This document shows positions 15,901 through 20,553 of a DNA stretch of 20,553 nt, in pieces. Positions within the stretch are counted from its first letter, which is position 1; the number at the start of each line of letters is the position of its first letter. The translations under genes were made by a program, and so were the position numbers. The stretch comes from PNC22 sp035654175. GTDB taxonomy: Bacteria > Planctomycetota > Phycisphaerae > Phycisphaerales > UBA1924. Where the stretch lies: positions 1 to 20,553 of the forward strand of contig DASRXL010000260.1 of NCBI GenBank assembly GCA_035654175.1, written 5' to 3'. Below the pieces are notes generated by a model that worked only from the letters and a program-made list of their open reading frames with translations, made no database searches and was not told where the DNA came from.

Positions 15901-16094
15901 GGGCGGGCGCCCGCGAACGGCAGGTACAGCCGCAGTGCCGCGGCGCCGCCGTGCTCGGGCACGAGGGCCGCCAGGTCCTCCTCGCTCGCGGCGAACGGAT
16001 GCGCGCCGGCCCCCGCGTCCTGAGCCTCGGCGCGCGAACGCTCTCCCCAGAGCATCAGCCATCCGTCGGACCAAGTTGCATGGACCACCAGCAT
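12939..16094 (-). CDS. SNF2/HepA-family DEAD/DEAH-like helicase
   Basis: A 1051-residue SNF2-type ATPase. The C-terminal half holds both RecA-like lobes: Walker A DDMGLGKTVQ (about residue 588), the DEAQ Walker B in VLDEAQYVKNP (about 693), SLKAGGVGLNLTAASHVFHF, and motif VI QATDRAYRIGQ (about 980). The N-terminal half (about 1-530) is the diverged accessory region of bacterial SNF2 proteins; I see no recognisable domain in it. Such proteins usually translocate on double-stranded DNA and remodel protein-DNA complexes rather than unwind strands. The open frame extends upstream into tRNA-Lys, so ATG 16094, 44 bases after the tRNA, is the sensible start. It is followed by the SWIM gene. The family is certain; the biological role is unknown. 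Confidence 0.95.
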   Translation of the reverse strand: MLVVHATWSDGWLMLWGERSRAEAQDAGAGAHPFAASEEDLAALVPEHGGAAALRLYLPFAGARPRPSPTLTHHVPSLHVPGNGDGTALQEASVPAIRVLPGRVERDLDRLLEVAASDHRLAADGSIRFFVTLARMARSLVCQQRVVPMVLQVGGMAAEGAWRPWLGDEPASSRVVALARAMPPIVRAGVGSCDQDAWAVTDEALGVITDALCREALVRDDMAGAIESRAPEEDPQVAWLTGLLDRSARIEAQEQFGPELVRRVRVWIGGLDDRGLSTAWKLRLRLEEPPNVEGLGDTEVDPGDLAWRLHFELRAADDESLIVEAEDVWLLPTDSISMGGRRLDNPRELLLAELGRASKIYKQLERALKEVQPTSLGLDTGQAYQFLREFRPLLLEQGFDVDAPPWWDQPTMRLGARLRIDSGEAGADAGPHTTDALPTRLGLEALVRFAWDISVGDHVLSEREFESLANAKAPLVRLGGRWVELRAEDLQAALRLVRQAGDGTATLGEALRMAYAAEGRQHALRVTGIEVSGWLSPLFDEAGVAERLETVETPGAFKGELRPYQLRGVSWLAFLERFGFGACLADDMGLGKTVQLLALLLHEREVGIEAKAESAGLGPTLLVVPMSVVGNWMREAQRFAPDLRVLVHHGVERALGDQLVAEVAECDLFVTTYALANRDREHLGRVHWRRIVLDEAQYVKNPQAKQSQAVRAFLAPRRIALTGTPVENRLTELWSIMDFLNPGYLGPSGTFRRRFAVPIERYHDQEKAEQLRALVRPFVLRRHKADPSIMVELPEKLETREYCLLTREQAGLYESCVSRMLKDVDAAEGMHRRGLVLSSLIKLKQICNHPAQALKDFDPESGEPPDPARSGKCVRIIEMLDEIISAGEQSLIFTQYRQMGHLLGLMLRHEFDREVLFLHGGTAQGQRVAMIDDFQGMGMTRPIMILSLKAGGVGLNLTAASHVFHFDRWWNPAVENQATDRAYRIGQDKTVQVHKFVVRGTLEERIDEMIESKTALAQSIVGAGERWLTELSTDDLRSILTLRADAVEDEG

Positions 16095-16138
16095 GGGGCT
16101 TGCGGCCTCCTGCCTCGATACCCCCCAGTGTCGACCAA

Positions 16139-16211
16139 TGAGGGCGCAGGGACTCGAACCCTGGACCCGCGGATTAAAAGTCCGCTGCTCTACCAACTGA
16201 GCTACGCCCTC
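16139..16211 (-). tRNA. tRNA-Lys (anticodon UUU)
   Basis: A 73-nt cloverleaf. The acceptor GAGGGCG pairs perfectly with CGCCCTC; TA is at 8-9; the anticodon stem GCGGA/TCCGC encloses CTTTTAA; the T loop is TTCGAGT; the discriminator is A. CCA is not encoded; TTG follows. Its bases 8-10 (TAG) are also the stop codon of the waaA gene upstream. Confidence 0.96.
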
Positions 16212-17527
16212 GACGCGCTCGGCGATGGTAGGTCGGCCCCGGCGGGAATTGCAGTGCCGGAGACACCTCGGGGCGGGCCGCCGAGCGCGCGATCACCCGC
16301 TTCCGCGAGCCAGAGCAGCAGCTCGGCGTGCCGGGAGCTCGCGCCCTGGAGCGTGCGGATGACGCGCCTGCCGCGCTCCCCGAGCGAGCGCCGCCTCTCT
16401 GGGTCGGCCATCAGCTCCTGGAGCACGGGCGCGAGCGTCACGCGATCGGCCCGCACCAGGCCTCCGGCCTGCTCCAGCGCGCGCACGATCTCCCGGAAGT
16501 CCGAGACGGCGGGCCCGATGACGACGGGCTTGCCGAGGGCGACCGGCTCGATCGGGTCCGAGCCGTGCTGGCCGAAGAACGACCGCCCCACCACGACCAC
16601 GTCCGCGAGCGAGTATGCCTGACGCAGCTCGCCGATGGTATCGAGGAGAAAGAGCCCGGCGCCGGGGCCGCTGCCCGGTTCGGTGCGCCGGCGGCAGCCG
16701 GGCAGCGCCTCCGCCGCCTCGTCGAACCGCTCGGGCTTGCGCGGCGCGCAGAGGAGCTGCGCCCCGCCGCCAAAGGCCCGCTCGCAGGCGGCGCGCAGCA
16801 GGGCCTCTTCGCCGGGCCCCGTGCTCCCCGCCACGATGAGCGGGCGCCCCGGGTCGATCCCCATCGCCGCGCCCAGCGCCGCGGCGCCCGCGACTTCGTC
16901 CTCGATGCGCGCGCTGTCGAACTTCATCGAGCCGGTGACGACGCACCGGGCATGCGGCACGCCCATGGCGACAAACCGCCGCGCGTACGCCTCGTCCTGC
17001 ACCGCCGCCACGGCGAGAGACGCGAAGCTCGGGGAGATCCAGCGGCGGATCCGCCGGTAGCCCCGGAGCGATCGCTCGCTCAGCCGACCGTTGATCACCG
17101 CGACCGGCACGGCGCGGCGCGCGCACTCGCGCAGGAAATTCGGCCAGAGCTCGAGCTCGACGAGCGCCGCGGCGTCGGGCCGGACCGCGTCGAGGAACCG
17201 GCGCACCGCCCACGAGGCGTCGAGCGGGAATCTCGCGACGCGGCAATCGCCCGAGAACAGGGCGCGGGCGCGGGCAAGGCCCGTGTCCGTGCTCGCCGTC
17301 ACCACCACCTCGGCCTCGCGCGCGAGCAGCGGGACCAGCTCGCGCAGGGCGTTCACCTCGCCCACAGACACCGCGTGCACGAGTATGCGCCTGCGCCCCT
17401 CCCGCTTCGGGGGCATCTCCGGCACCACCCGCGCGAACCGCTCCGCCCACCCCGAGCGGGCCTTCCGCATCCACCACGGCGCCGTCAGCCCGGCGCCGAG
17501 CGCGTAGCCGATGTCGAGCAGGTTCAA
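16202..17527 (-). CDS. waaA: 3-deoxy-D-manno-octulosonic acid transferase (Kdo transferase)
   Basis: A 441-residue family GT30 glycosyltransferase that adds Kdo to lipid A precursor at the inner face of the cytoplasmic membrane. It opens with a hydrophobic anchor (LLDIGYALGAGLTAPWW). Family motifs follow: HAVSVGEVNA (His51, Glu57), STDTGLARAR, LVELELWPNFL, INGRLSERS, TGSMKFD, AGSTGPGEE and the nucleotide-sugar motif FFGQHGSDPIEPVALGKP. There is no ATG before the anchor; TTG 17527, with GGGA upstream, keeps it, whereas ATG 17470 would remove it. It starts 59 bases after tRNA-Val and its stop codon lies inside tRNA-Lys, so the gene is bracketed by two tRNAs. kdsA, which makes the Kdo precursor, is divergent just beyond tRNA-Val. 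Confidence 0.93.
   Translation of the reverse strand: MNLLDIGYALGAGLTAPWWMRKARSGWAERFARVVPEMPPKREGRRRILVHAVSVGEVNALRELVPLLAREAEVVVTASTDTGLARARALFSGDCRVARFPLDASWAVRRFLDAVRPDAAALVELELWPNFLRECARRAVPVAVINGRLSERSLRGYRRIRRWISPSFASLAVAAVQDEAYARRFVAMGVPHARCVVTGSMKFDSARIEDEVAGAAALGAAMGIDPGRPLIVAGSTGPGEEALLRAACERAFGGGAQLLCAPRKPERFDEAAEALPGCRRRTEPGSGPGAGLFLLDTIGELRQAYSLADVVVVGRSFFGQHGSDPIEPVALGKPVVIGPAVSDFREIVRALEQAGGLVRADRVTLAPVLQELMADPERRRSLGERGRRVIRTLQGASSRHAELLLWLAEAGDRALGGPPRGVSGTAIPAGADLPSPSASRA
16225..16230 (-). promoter_or_regulatory. Possible -10 element (TACCAT) for tRNA-Lys within waaA
   Basis: On the minus strand CCTACCATC lies inside the last codons of waaA, with 13 bases between the hexamer and the tRNA-Lys 5' end. 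That spacing would start transcription a few bases before the tRNA. There is no clear -35. Confidence 0.3.
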
Positions 17528-17586
17528 CGCGCGTCCCGCGGGCTCAGCGGCCCGCGCTCCTAAGCCGGCGTGGCGGGGCAACTCAA

Positions 17587-17660
17587 TAGGCGGGCCGGGA
17601 CTCGAACCCGGGACCCCTCGCATGTAACGCGAGCGCTCTAGCCGACTGAGCTACCCGCCC
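17587..17660 (-). tRNA. tRNA-Val (anticodon UAC)
   Basis: A 74-nt cloverleaf. Acceptor GGGCGGG pairs with CCCGCCT (one G-U); TA at 8-9; anticodon stem CTCGC/GCGAG around GTTACAT; T arm CCCGG-GTTCGAGT-like; discriminator A. CCA is not encoded; TTG follows. Confidence 0.95.
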
Positions 17661-17669
17661 GTGCCGACA

Positions 17670-17675
17670 AGCGTA
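17670..17675 (-). promoter_or_regulatory. Possible -10 element (TACGCT) for tRNA-Val
   Basis: TACGCT on the minus strand ends nine bases before the tRNA 5' end, which places a start site about two bases upstream of the tRNA. It shares the 63-bp tRNA-Val/kdsA gap with the plus-strand element at 17711. Confidence 0.35.
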
Positions 17676-17710
17676 GGGCCGCCCCGCGCTGGCCCGACCG
17701 CCGGCGCGAA

Positions 17711-17716
17711 TAGGCT
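17711..17716 (+). promoter_or_regulatory. Possible -10 element (TAGGCT) giving leaderless kdsA mRNA
   Basis: TAGGCT is followed by exactly seven bases and then the kdsA ATG, the spacing expected if transcription starts at the ATG. There is no ribosome-binding sequence before the ATG, which fits a leaderless transcript. Confidence 0.35.
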
Positions 17717-17723
17717 TCCCGCC

Positions 17724-18569
17724 ATGACGAGAGTCTGCCGAGCCGGCCGGGTGGAGATCGGAGCTGGGCGCCCCCTCGCGGTCATCGCGGGGCCGTGCGT
17801 GCTCGAATCGCGCGAGATGGCGCTCGAGGTCGGGCGCTGCCTGCGCGACGCCTGCGCCGACCTCGGGCTCCAATACGTCTTCAAGGCCAGCTTCGACAAG
17901 GCCAACCGGACGAGCATCGGCTCGGCGCGGGGGCCCGGCCTCGCCGCCGGGCTCCAGAGCCTCGCCGCCGTCGGCGCCGAGCTCGGCGTCCCGACGACGA
18001 CCGACGTGCATCTGCCCGAGCAGTGCGAGCCCGCGGCACTGGTCGTGGACCTGCTCCAGGTCCCGGCCTTCCTCTGCCGACAGACCGACCTCCTCCTCGC
18101 GGCCGGCGAGGCCGCGGCCCGGCACGGGCGCGGGGTCAATGTCAAGAAGGGTCAGTTCCTCTCCCCCCCCGAGATGCGGGGCCCGGTCAATAAGCTCGCC
18201 GAGGCGGGCTGCGCCAACGTCATGCTGACCGAACGCGGCACGTTCTTCGGCTATCACCGGCTCGTGAACGACTTCCTCGGCCTGGGGGACCTCATGGAGC
18301 TCCCGACCGAGGGCGGCGCTCCCCCCGTCTGCTTCGATGCCACCCACTCCACCCAGTTGCCCGGGGCGGGCGAGCAGACCGCCGGCCGACCCGAGCGTGC
18401 GCCGCTGCTGGCCCGTGCGGCGGTCGCCGCCGGAGTGCACGCCGTCTTTCTCGAATGCCACCCCCACCCGGCTCAAGCCCTCAGCGATGCGGCCACCCAG
18501 CAGCCGCTCGCCGGCGTGCCGGCATTGCTCCGGACCCTCGCCAGGCTCGCGCAAGCCCGGGGCGGCTGA
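17724..18569 (+). CDS. kdsA: 3-deoxy-8-phosphooctulonate synthase (Kdo-8-P synthase)
   Basis: A 281-residue KdsA, which condenses PEP with arabinose 5-phosphate in the cytoplasm as the first committed step to Kdo. Motifs are IAGPCVLES (21-29), KASFDKANRTS (54-64), GVNVKKGQF, LTERGTFFGYHRLVNDF, CFDATHSTQLPG and ECHPHPAQALSDA. Cys25, His208, Glu244 and Asp255 match the four metal ligands of metal-dependent enzymes such as that of Aquifex; the metal-free E. coli type has Asn in place of the Cys. ATG 17724 has no ribosome-binding sequence. The frame is open back to 17661, but the family N-terminus and the putative -10 box favour this start. It lies divergent from tRNA-Val and waaA, the later Kdo-using gene. 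Confidence 0.96.
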   Translation: MTRVCRAGRVEIGAGRPLAVIAGPCVLESREMALEVGRCLRDACADLGLQYVFKASFDKANRTSIGSARGPGLAAGLQSLAAVGAELGVPTTTDVHLPEQCEPAALVVDLLQVPAFLCRQTDLLLAAGEAAARHGRGVNVKKGQFLSPPEMRGPVNKLAEAGCANVMLTERGTFFGYHRLVNDFLGLGDLMELPTEGGAPPVCFDATHSTQLPGAGEQTAGRPERAPLLARAAVAAGVHAVFLECHPHPAQALSDAATQQPLAGVPALLRTLARLAQARGG

Positions 18570-18578
18570 GCGCAGCAA

Positions 18579-18603
18579 AAAGCCGGGCTCGGCGCCCGGC
18601 TTT
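18579..18603. terminator. Bidirectional terminator between kdsA and rpmA
   Basis: Arms AAAGCCGGGC (18579-18588) and GCCCGGCTTT (18594-18603) pair perfectly around a 5-base loop. A-rich and T-rich flanks let it serve both converging genes. It begins 10 bases after the kdsA stop and 25 bases beyond the rpmA stop. Confidence 0.85.
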
Positions 18604-18627
18604 GGTGGTTCGCACAAGAGCTCGCGC

Positions 18628-18930
18628 TCAGTTGTTGGTCGCCTGAGCTTCGCGGTAATCGCGGAGCCACTGCGGCCGGGCCGCCTCCGAGTCGAACGGG
18701 TCAACGTGGATCTTCCGGCCCTGGAACACGACCTTGCCCTCGGACACCGAGAAGAGCGTGTCGTCCTTGCCCCGGCGCACGTTGAAGCCCGGCAGGAACT
18801 TCGTCCCGCGCTGGCGGACGATGATCGCCCCCGGCTTGGCGGTCTCGCCGCCGTAGAGCTTGACGCCGAGGTACTGGGGGTTGGAGTCGCGGCCGTTCTT
18901 AGTCGAGCCACCGGCCTTTTTATGCGCCAT
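18628..18930 (-). CDS. rpmA: Large ribosomal subunit protein bL27
   Basis: A 100-residue bL27, whose N-terminus reaches toward the peptidyl transferase centre. It begins MAHKKAGGSTKNGRDSNPQY and contains GVKLYGGETAKPGAIIVRQRG and FNVRRGKDDTLFSVSEGKV, all diagnostic. There is no N-terminal extension requiring cleavage as in Firmicutes: the ATG at 18930 has GGAGG upstream, and the in-frame start 13 codons earlier is not needed. The last 20 residues (FDSEAARPQWLRDYREAQ) extend a little beyond the usual 85-90. rplU, usually its neighbour, is not beside it; instead an unknown exported protein lies 75 bases upstream. Confidence 0.97.
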   Translation of the reverse strand: MAHKKAGGSTKNGRDSNPQYLGVKLYGGETAKPGAIIVRQRGTKFLPGFNVRRGKDDTLFSVSEGKVVFQGRKIHVDPFDSEAARPQWLRDYREAQATNN

Positions 18931-18991
18931 GACGAGAGACCTCCGGGAGGGGCGTCGCCCCCGTCCCATGCATCGGATTCTTTGGGCAGAG

Positions 18992-18997
18992 AGCCTA
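18992..18997 (-). promoter_or_regulatory. Possible -10 element (TAGGCT) for rpmA
   Basis: TAGGCT on the minus strand lies in the 75-bp gap upstream of rpmA and would give a leader of about 55 nt. The hexamer is the same as that before kdsA and the PilT-like gene. There is no clear -35. Confidence 0.3.
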
Positions 18998-19005
18998 GGC
19001 CGCCG

Positions 19006-19647
19006 CTACCGCATGATCCAGCGCTGCTCGATCACGCCGAACGCCCGGTCTCCGATCTCATGCACCCGGATCTCCCCGGGGGTCGCATACCGCAGCATCA
19101 GGGTCTTGCGGAAGACCAGCCGCCGGACTTCCCCCGTGCGGGGGTCCGTCAGCTCGAGAGCGTCGGTCTCGCCGCTGAACCCGGCCCCGAAAATGCGGAT
19201 CTCGTCGGCCCTGTAGTCCTGAAGCGGCCAGATCACCACCCCTTGCTTGGCGTTCTCCGGGCCCTGCTGGATCGGTCCGAGGATGTCCACCTGATCCTGG
19301 AGGAAGGGGTGCTCCAGGGAGGCGACAATCTGGTCGGTGACGCCCGGCGGCACGCCCACGCCGGACTGCGCCACCTCGCCGCTGTCGGTCGCCATCTCGA
19401 ACGAGGGCACAAACTCCAGGTCCTTCCCCGTGTTGTTCGTGGCCGTGTACGTCAAGTAGAGATAGGCCCCGGAGCCCTCCGCGCTCTCGACATACGCCAC
19501 GCGGAGCGGGCCCGGCTCCACCTCGAGCTGCCAACGCTTGGGCACCGGATCCGGCTCGGGCGCAAGGCCGCTCGCCGGGGCGAGCGCCCCGATCGCGACG
19601 GCGGTCAGGGCGATCCGGGCACAGAGCTCGCGACGGGAGATCGGCAT
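19006..19647 (-). CDS. Exported protein of unknown function
   Basis: A 213-residue protein I do not recognise. The N-terminus MPISRRELCARIALTAV, followed by GALAPASGLA, is a signal peptide; the Arg-Arg pair before the hydrophobic stretch resembles a Tat signal, but the full SRRxFLK form is not met, so Sec export is equally possible. The mature part looks beta-rich: EVEPGPLRVAYVES, YLYLTYTATNNTGKDLEFVP and LELTDPRTGEVRRLVFRK, a layout reminiscent of an Ig-like fold. There are no catalytic motifs and no membrane segment after the signal. ATG 19647 is chosen because the signal peptide starts there; the frame is open up to 19719. It lies 75 bases before rpmA and divergent from a GNAT gene. Confidence 0.7.
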   Translation of the reverse strand: MPISRRELCARIALTAVAIGALAPASGLAPEPDPVPKRWQLEVEPGPLRVAYVESAEGSGAYLYLTYTATNNTGKDLEFVPSFEMATDSGEVAQSGVGVPPGVTDQIVASLEHPFLQDQVDILGPIQQGPENAKQGVVIWPLQDYRADEIRIFGAGFSGETDALELTDPRTGEVRRLVFRKTLMLRYATPGEIRVHEIGDRAFGVIEQRWIMR

Positions 19648-19702
19648 GGACAGGCTCCCTCTGGCGGACGCCAGGGTCAGGGTTCCGGCGTAGTCTAGTG
19701 GC

Positions 19703-19768
19703 ATGTCCGCACCGGTCAACGCGGCGGTTCAGCAGGGCGGCGCCGCATGCCTGAGGGCGCGCGCGTGA
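19703..19768 (+). other. Possible 21-codon upstream reading frame
   Basis: A short frame starting ATG 19703 (MSAPVNAAVQQ...) and stopping at 19768. It overlaps the start of the acetyltransferase gene in another frame. TAGTCT, a TANNNT hexamer, ends six bases before its ATG, as in a leaderless transcript. It could be a coupled leader peptide or chance. Confidence 0.2.
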
Positions 19769-20553
19769 CCACGGGCGGGGGCCTGAGCGTGGGTCCGGTC
19801 GCCGGTCCCCTGCTGCGCGACGCCCTGGCACGCCTGCTGTACGGGGGCGCCTCGCCATCTCCCGAGGCGGTCAGCCGCTTCATCGAGAGCGCTCCGGATC
19901 TCGGGATCGACCTGGGGCTCGTGGCCGCCGTGATCGACCGGGGGGGACCTCCGGGCCAGCGCGTGCGTCAGGCCTGCATGCCGGTCGTGGGAGCGGGGCG
20001 CACTCTGATGGTGTTCGTGTCCGGCCCGGGCTCTCCCCAACGCTTCGGGGGCGAGCAAGACCAGGCCGCGGAGCGGGCGGCGGCCGTGCTCGCCGCCCTG
20101 CGTCTCGCGCGCGCCGAGCACGGCGAGGGTGTCGGCCTGGTTCAAGCGCTCGCGGAGCCGGGGGAGACGTGGGCGATCGAGGGTTTCCGCCTGGCGGGGC
20201 TCCGACAGATTACAGAACTGCTCTACCTGAGCCGGTCGATGCGGGGCTCCGAGAGGCGGGATGTGATCGCGCCCGACGGCGCCGTCAGGCCGGAGGCGGG
20301 TTCGTGGCCGGAAGGAGTGCGGGTGCGGGCGCTCGGGGAGGGCGAGTCGGACGAAAGCGCCCTGGAGCGCGCCCTGGAGCTGAGCTACCGGGACACGCTG
20401 GACTGCCCCGAGCTCGCCGGGCTGCGCACGCTCCCGGACATCATCGCCTCGCACCGCGCGGTGGGCGAATACGACCCCTCGCTGTGGTGGCTCGTGGAGC
20501 GGGACGGCGGGGCCGAGGGGTGCGTGCTCCTGAACCACTGCTCGCAGCAGCGC
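19747..20553 (+). CDS. GNAT-family N-acetyltransferase, cut by the window edge
   Basis: An open frame of 269 codons with no stop before the end of the window, so the 3' part is missing. An in-frame stop at 19696 limits the start to ATG 19747 or later. The visible part appears to hold a diverged N-terminal half (about 20-165, with AAAVLAALRLARAEHGEGVGLVQALAEPGETWAIEGFRLAG, broken up by charged residues) and the beginning of a second half (from about 190). The stretch YRDTLDCPELAG then LRTLPDIIASHR and the strand LWWLVERDGGAEGCVLLN resemble double-GNAT proteins; the acetyl-CoA loop would lie beyond the edge. Substrate is unknown. The frame reads through a GC-rich shadow frame on the other strand, but GNAT-like sequence is only on this strand. 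Confidence 0.65.
   Translation, partial: MPEGARVTTGGGLSVGPVAGPLLRDALARLLYGGASPSPEAVSRFIESAPDLGIDLGLVAAVIDRGGPPGQRVRQACMPVVGAGRTLMVFVSGPGSPQRFGGEQDQAAERAAAVLAALRLARAEHGEGVGLVQALAEPGETWAIEGFRLAGLRQITELLYLSRSMRGSERRDVIAPDGAVRPEAGSWPEGVRVRALGEGESDESALERALELSYRDTLDCPELAGLRTLPDIIASHRAVGEYDPSLWWLVERDGGAEGCVLLNHCSQQR

Noticed and set aside
16095..16196. N-terminal extension of the SNF2 gene
   Set aside because: It would be encoded by tRNA-Lys and its flank; ATG 16094 is after the tRNA.
12840..16622. 1260-codon open frame on the plus strand
   Set aside because: It runs opposite the SNF2 gene and through tRNA-Lys and part of waaA. It has no recognisable domain and is a codon-composition shadow.
1..20553. 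CRISPR arrays, insertion sequences, prophage or integrase genes, attachment sites next to the tRNAs
   Set aside because: I looked for regularly spaced direct repeats, transposase or integrase motifs and tRNA-end duplications and found none.

Overview
The window is GC-rich bacterial chromosome, densely packed with housekeeping genes and showing no sign of mobile DNA. The organism is most likely a Gram-negative from the Planctomycetota, perhaps a Phycisphaerae-like lineage. That placement is inference. It rests on the Kdo genes kdsA and waaA (which imply a lipopolysaccharide-type outer membrane), an unusual sigma factor, a pilus-motor/CvpA gene cluster, and a ribosomal-protein operon that lacks rpsR. 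No 16S rRNA or other decisive marker lies in the window.

Layout. Positions 1-6333 are on the plus strand: a divergent sigma-70-family factor (180-1283), then three genes that look like one unit. These are a PilT/PilU-type ATPase with intact motifs (1542-2696), a membrane-anchored GspE-like protein with degenerate nucleotide-binding motifs (2806-4494), and a CvpA-type membrane protein with a long C-terminal extension (4555-6333). Two hairpin terminators at 6362-6452, one per strand, separate this block from the next.

Positions 6479-11488 are on the minus strand and, read in the direction of transcription, run tRNA-Gln, single-domain glmU, prs, rplY/ctc, pth, rpsF, ssb, rplI. This joins the classic glmU-prs-ctc-pth order to the rpsF-ssb-rplI order. 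A 380-bp non-coding stretch (11489-11868) upstream holds a good -35/-10 pair and several perfect hairpins.

Positions 11869-17660 are also minus: tRNA-Val, waaA, tRNA-Lys, a SNF2-family helicase and a SWIM zinc-finger protein. The waaA stop codon lies inside tRNA-Lys. Divergent from tRNA-Val is kdsA (17724-18569, plus), so the two Kdo genes sit back to back. A bidirectional terminator follows, then rpmA and an exported protein of unknown function on the minus strand. The window ends inside a GNAT-type acetyltransferase on the plus strand (19747 to the edge).

Functionally the region covers translation (bL9, bS6, bL25, bL27, Pth, three tRNAs), nucleotide and sugar precursors (PRPP, UDP-GlcNAc), single-stranded DNA binding, and envelope biogenesis (Kdo). 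The least understood part is the PilT-like/pseudo-GspE/CvpA cluster, which is the best candidate for an undescribed membrane machine.
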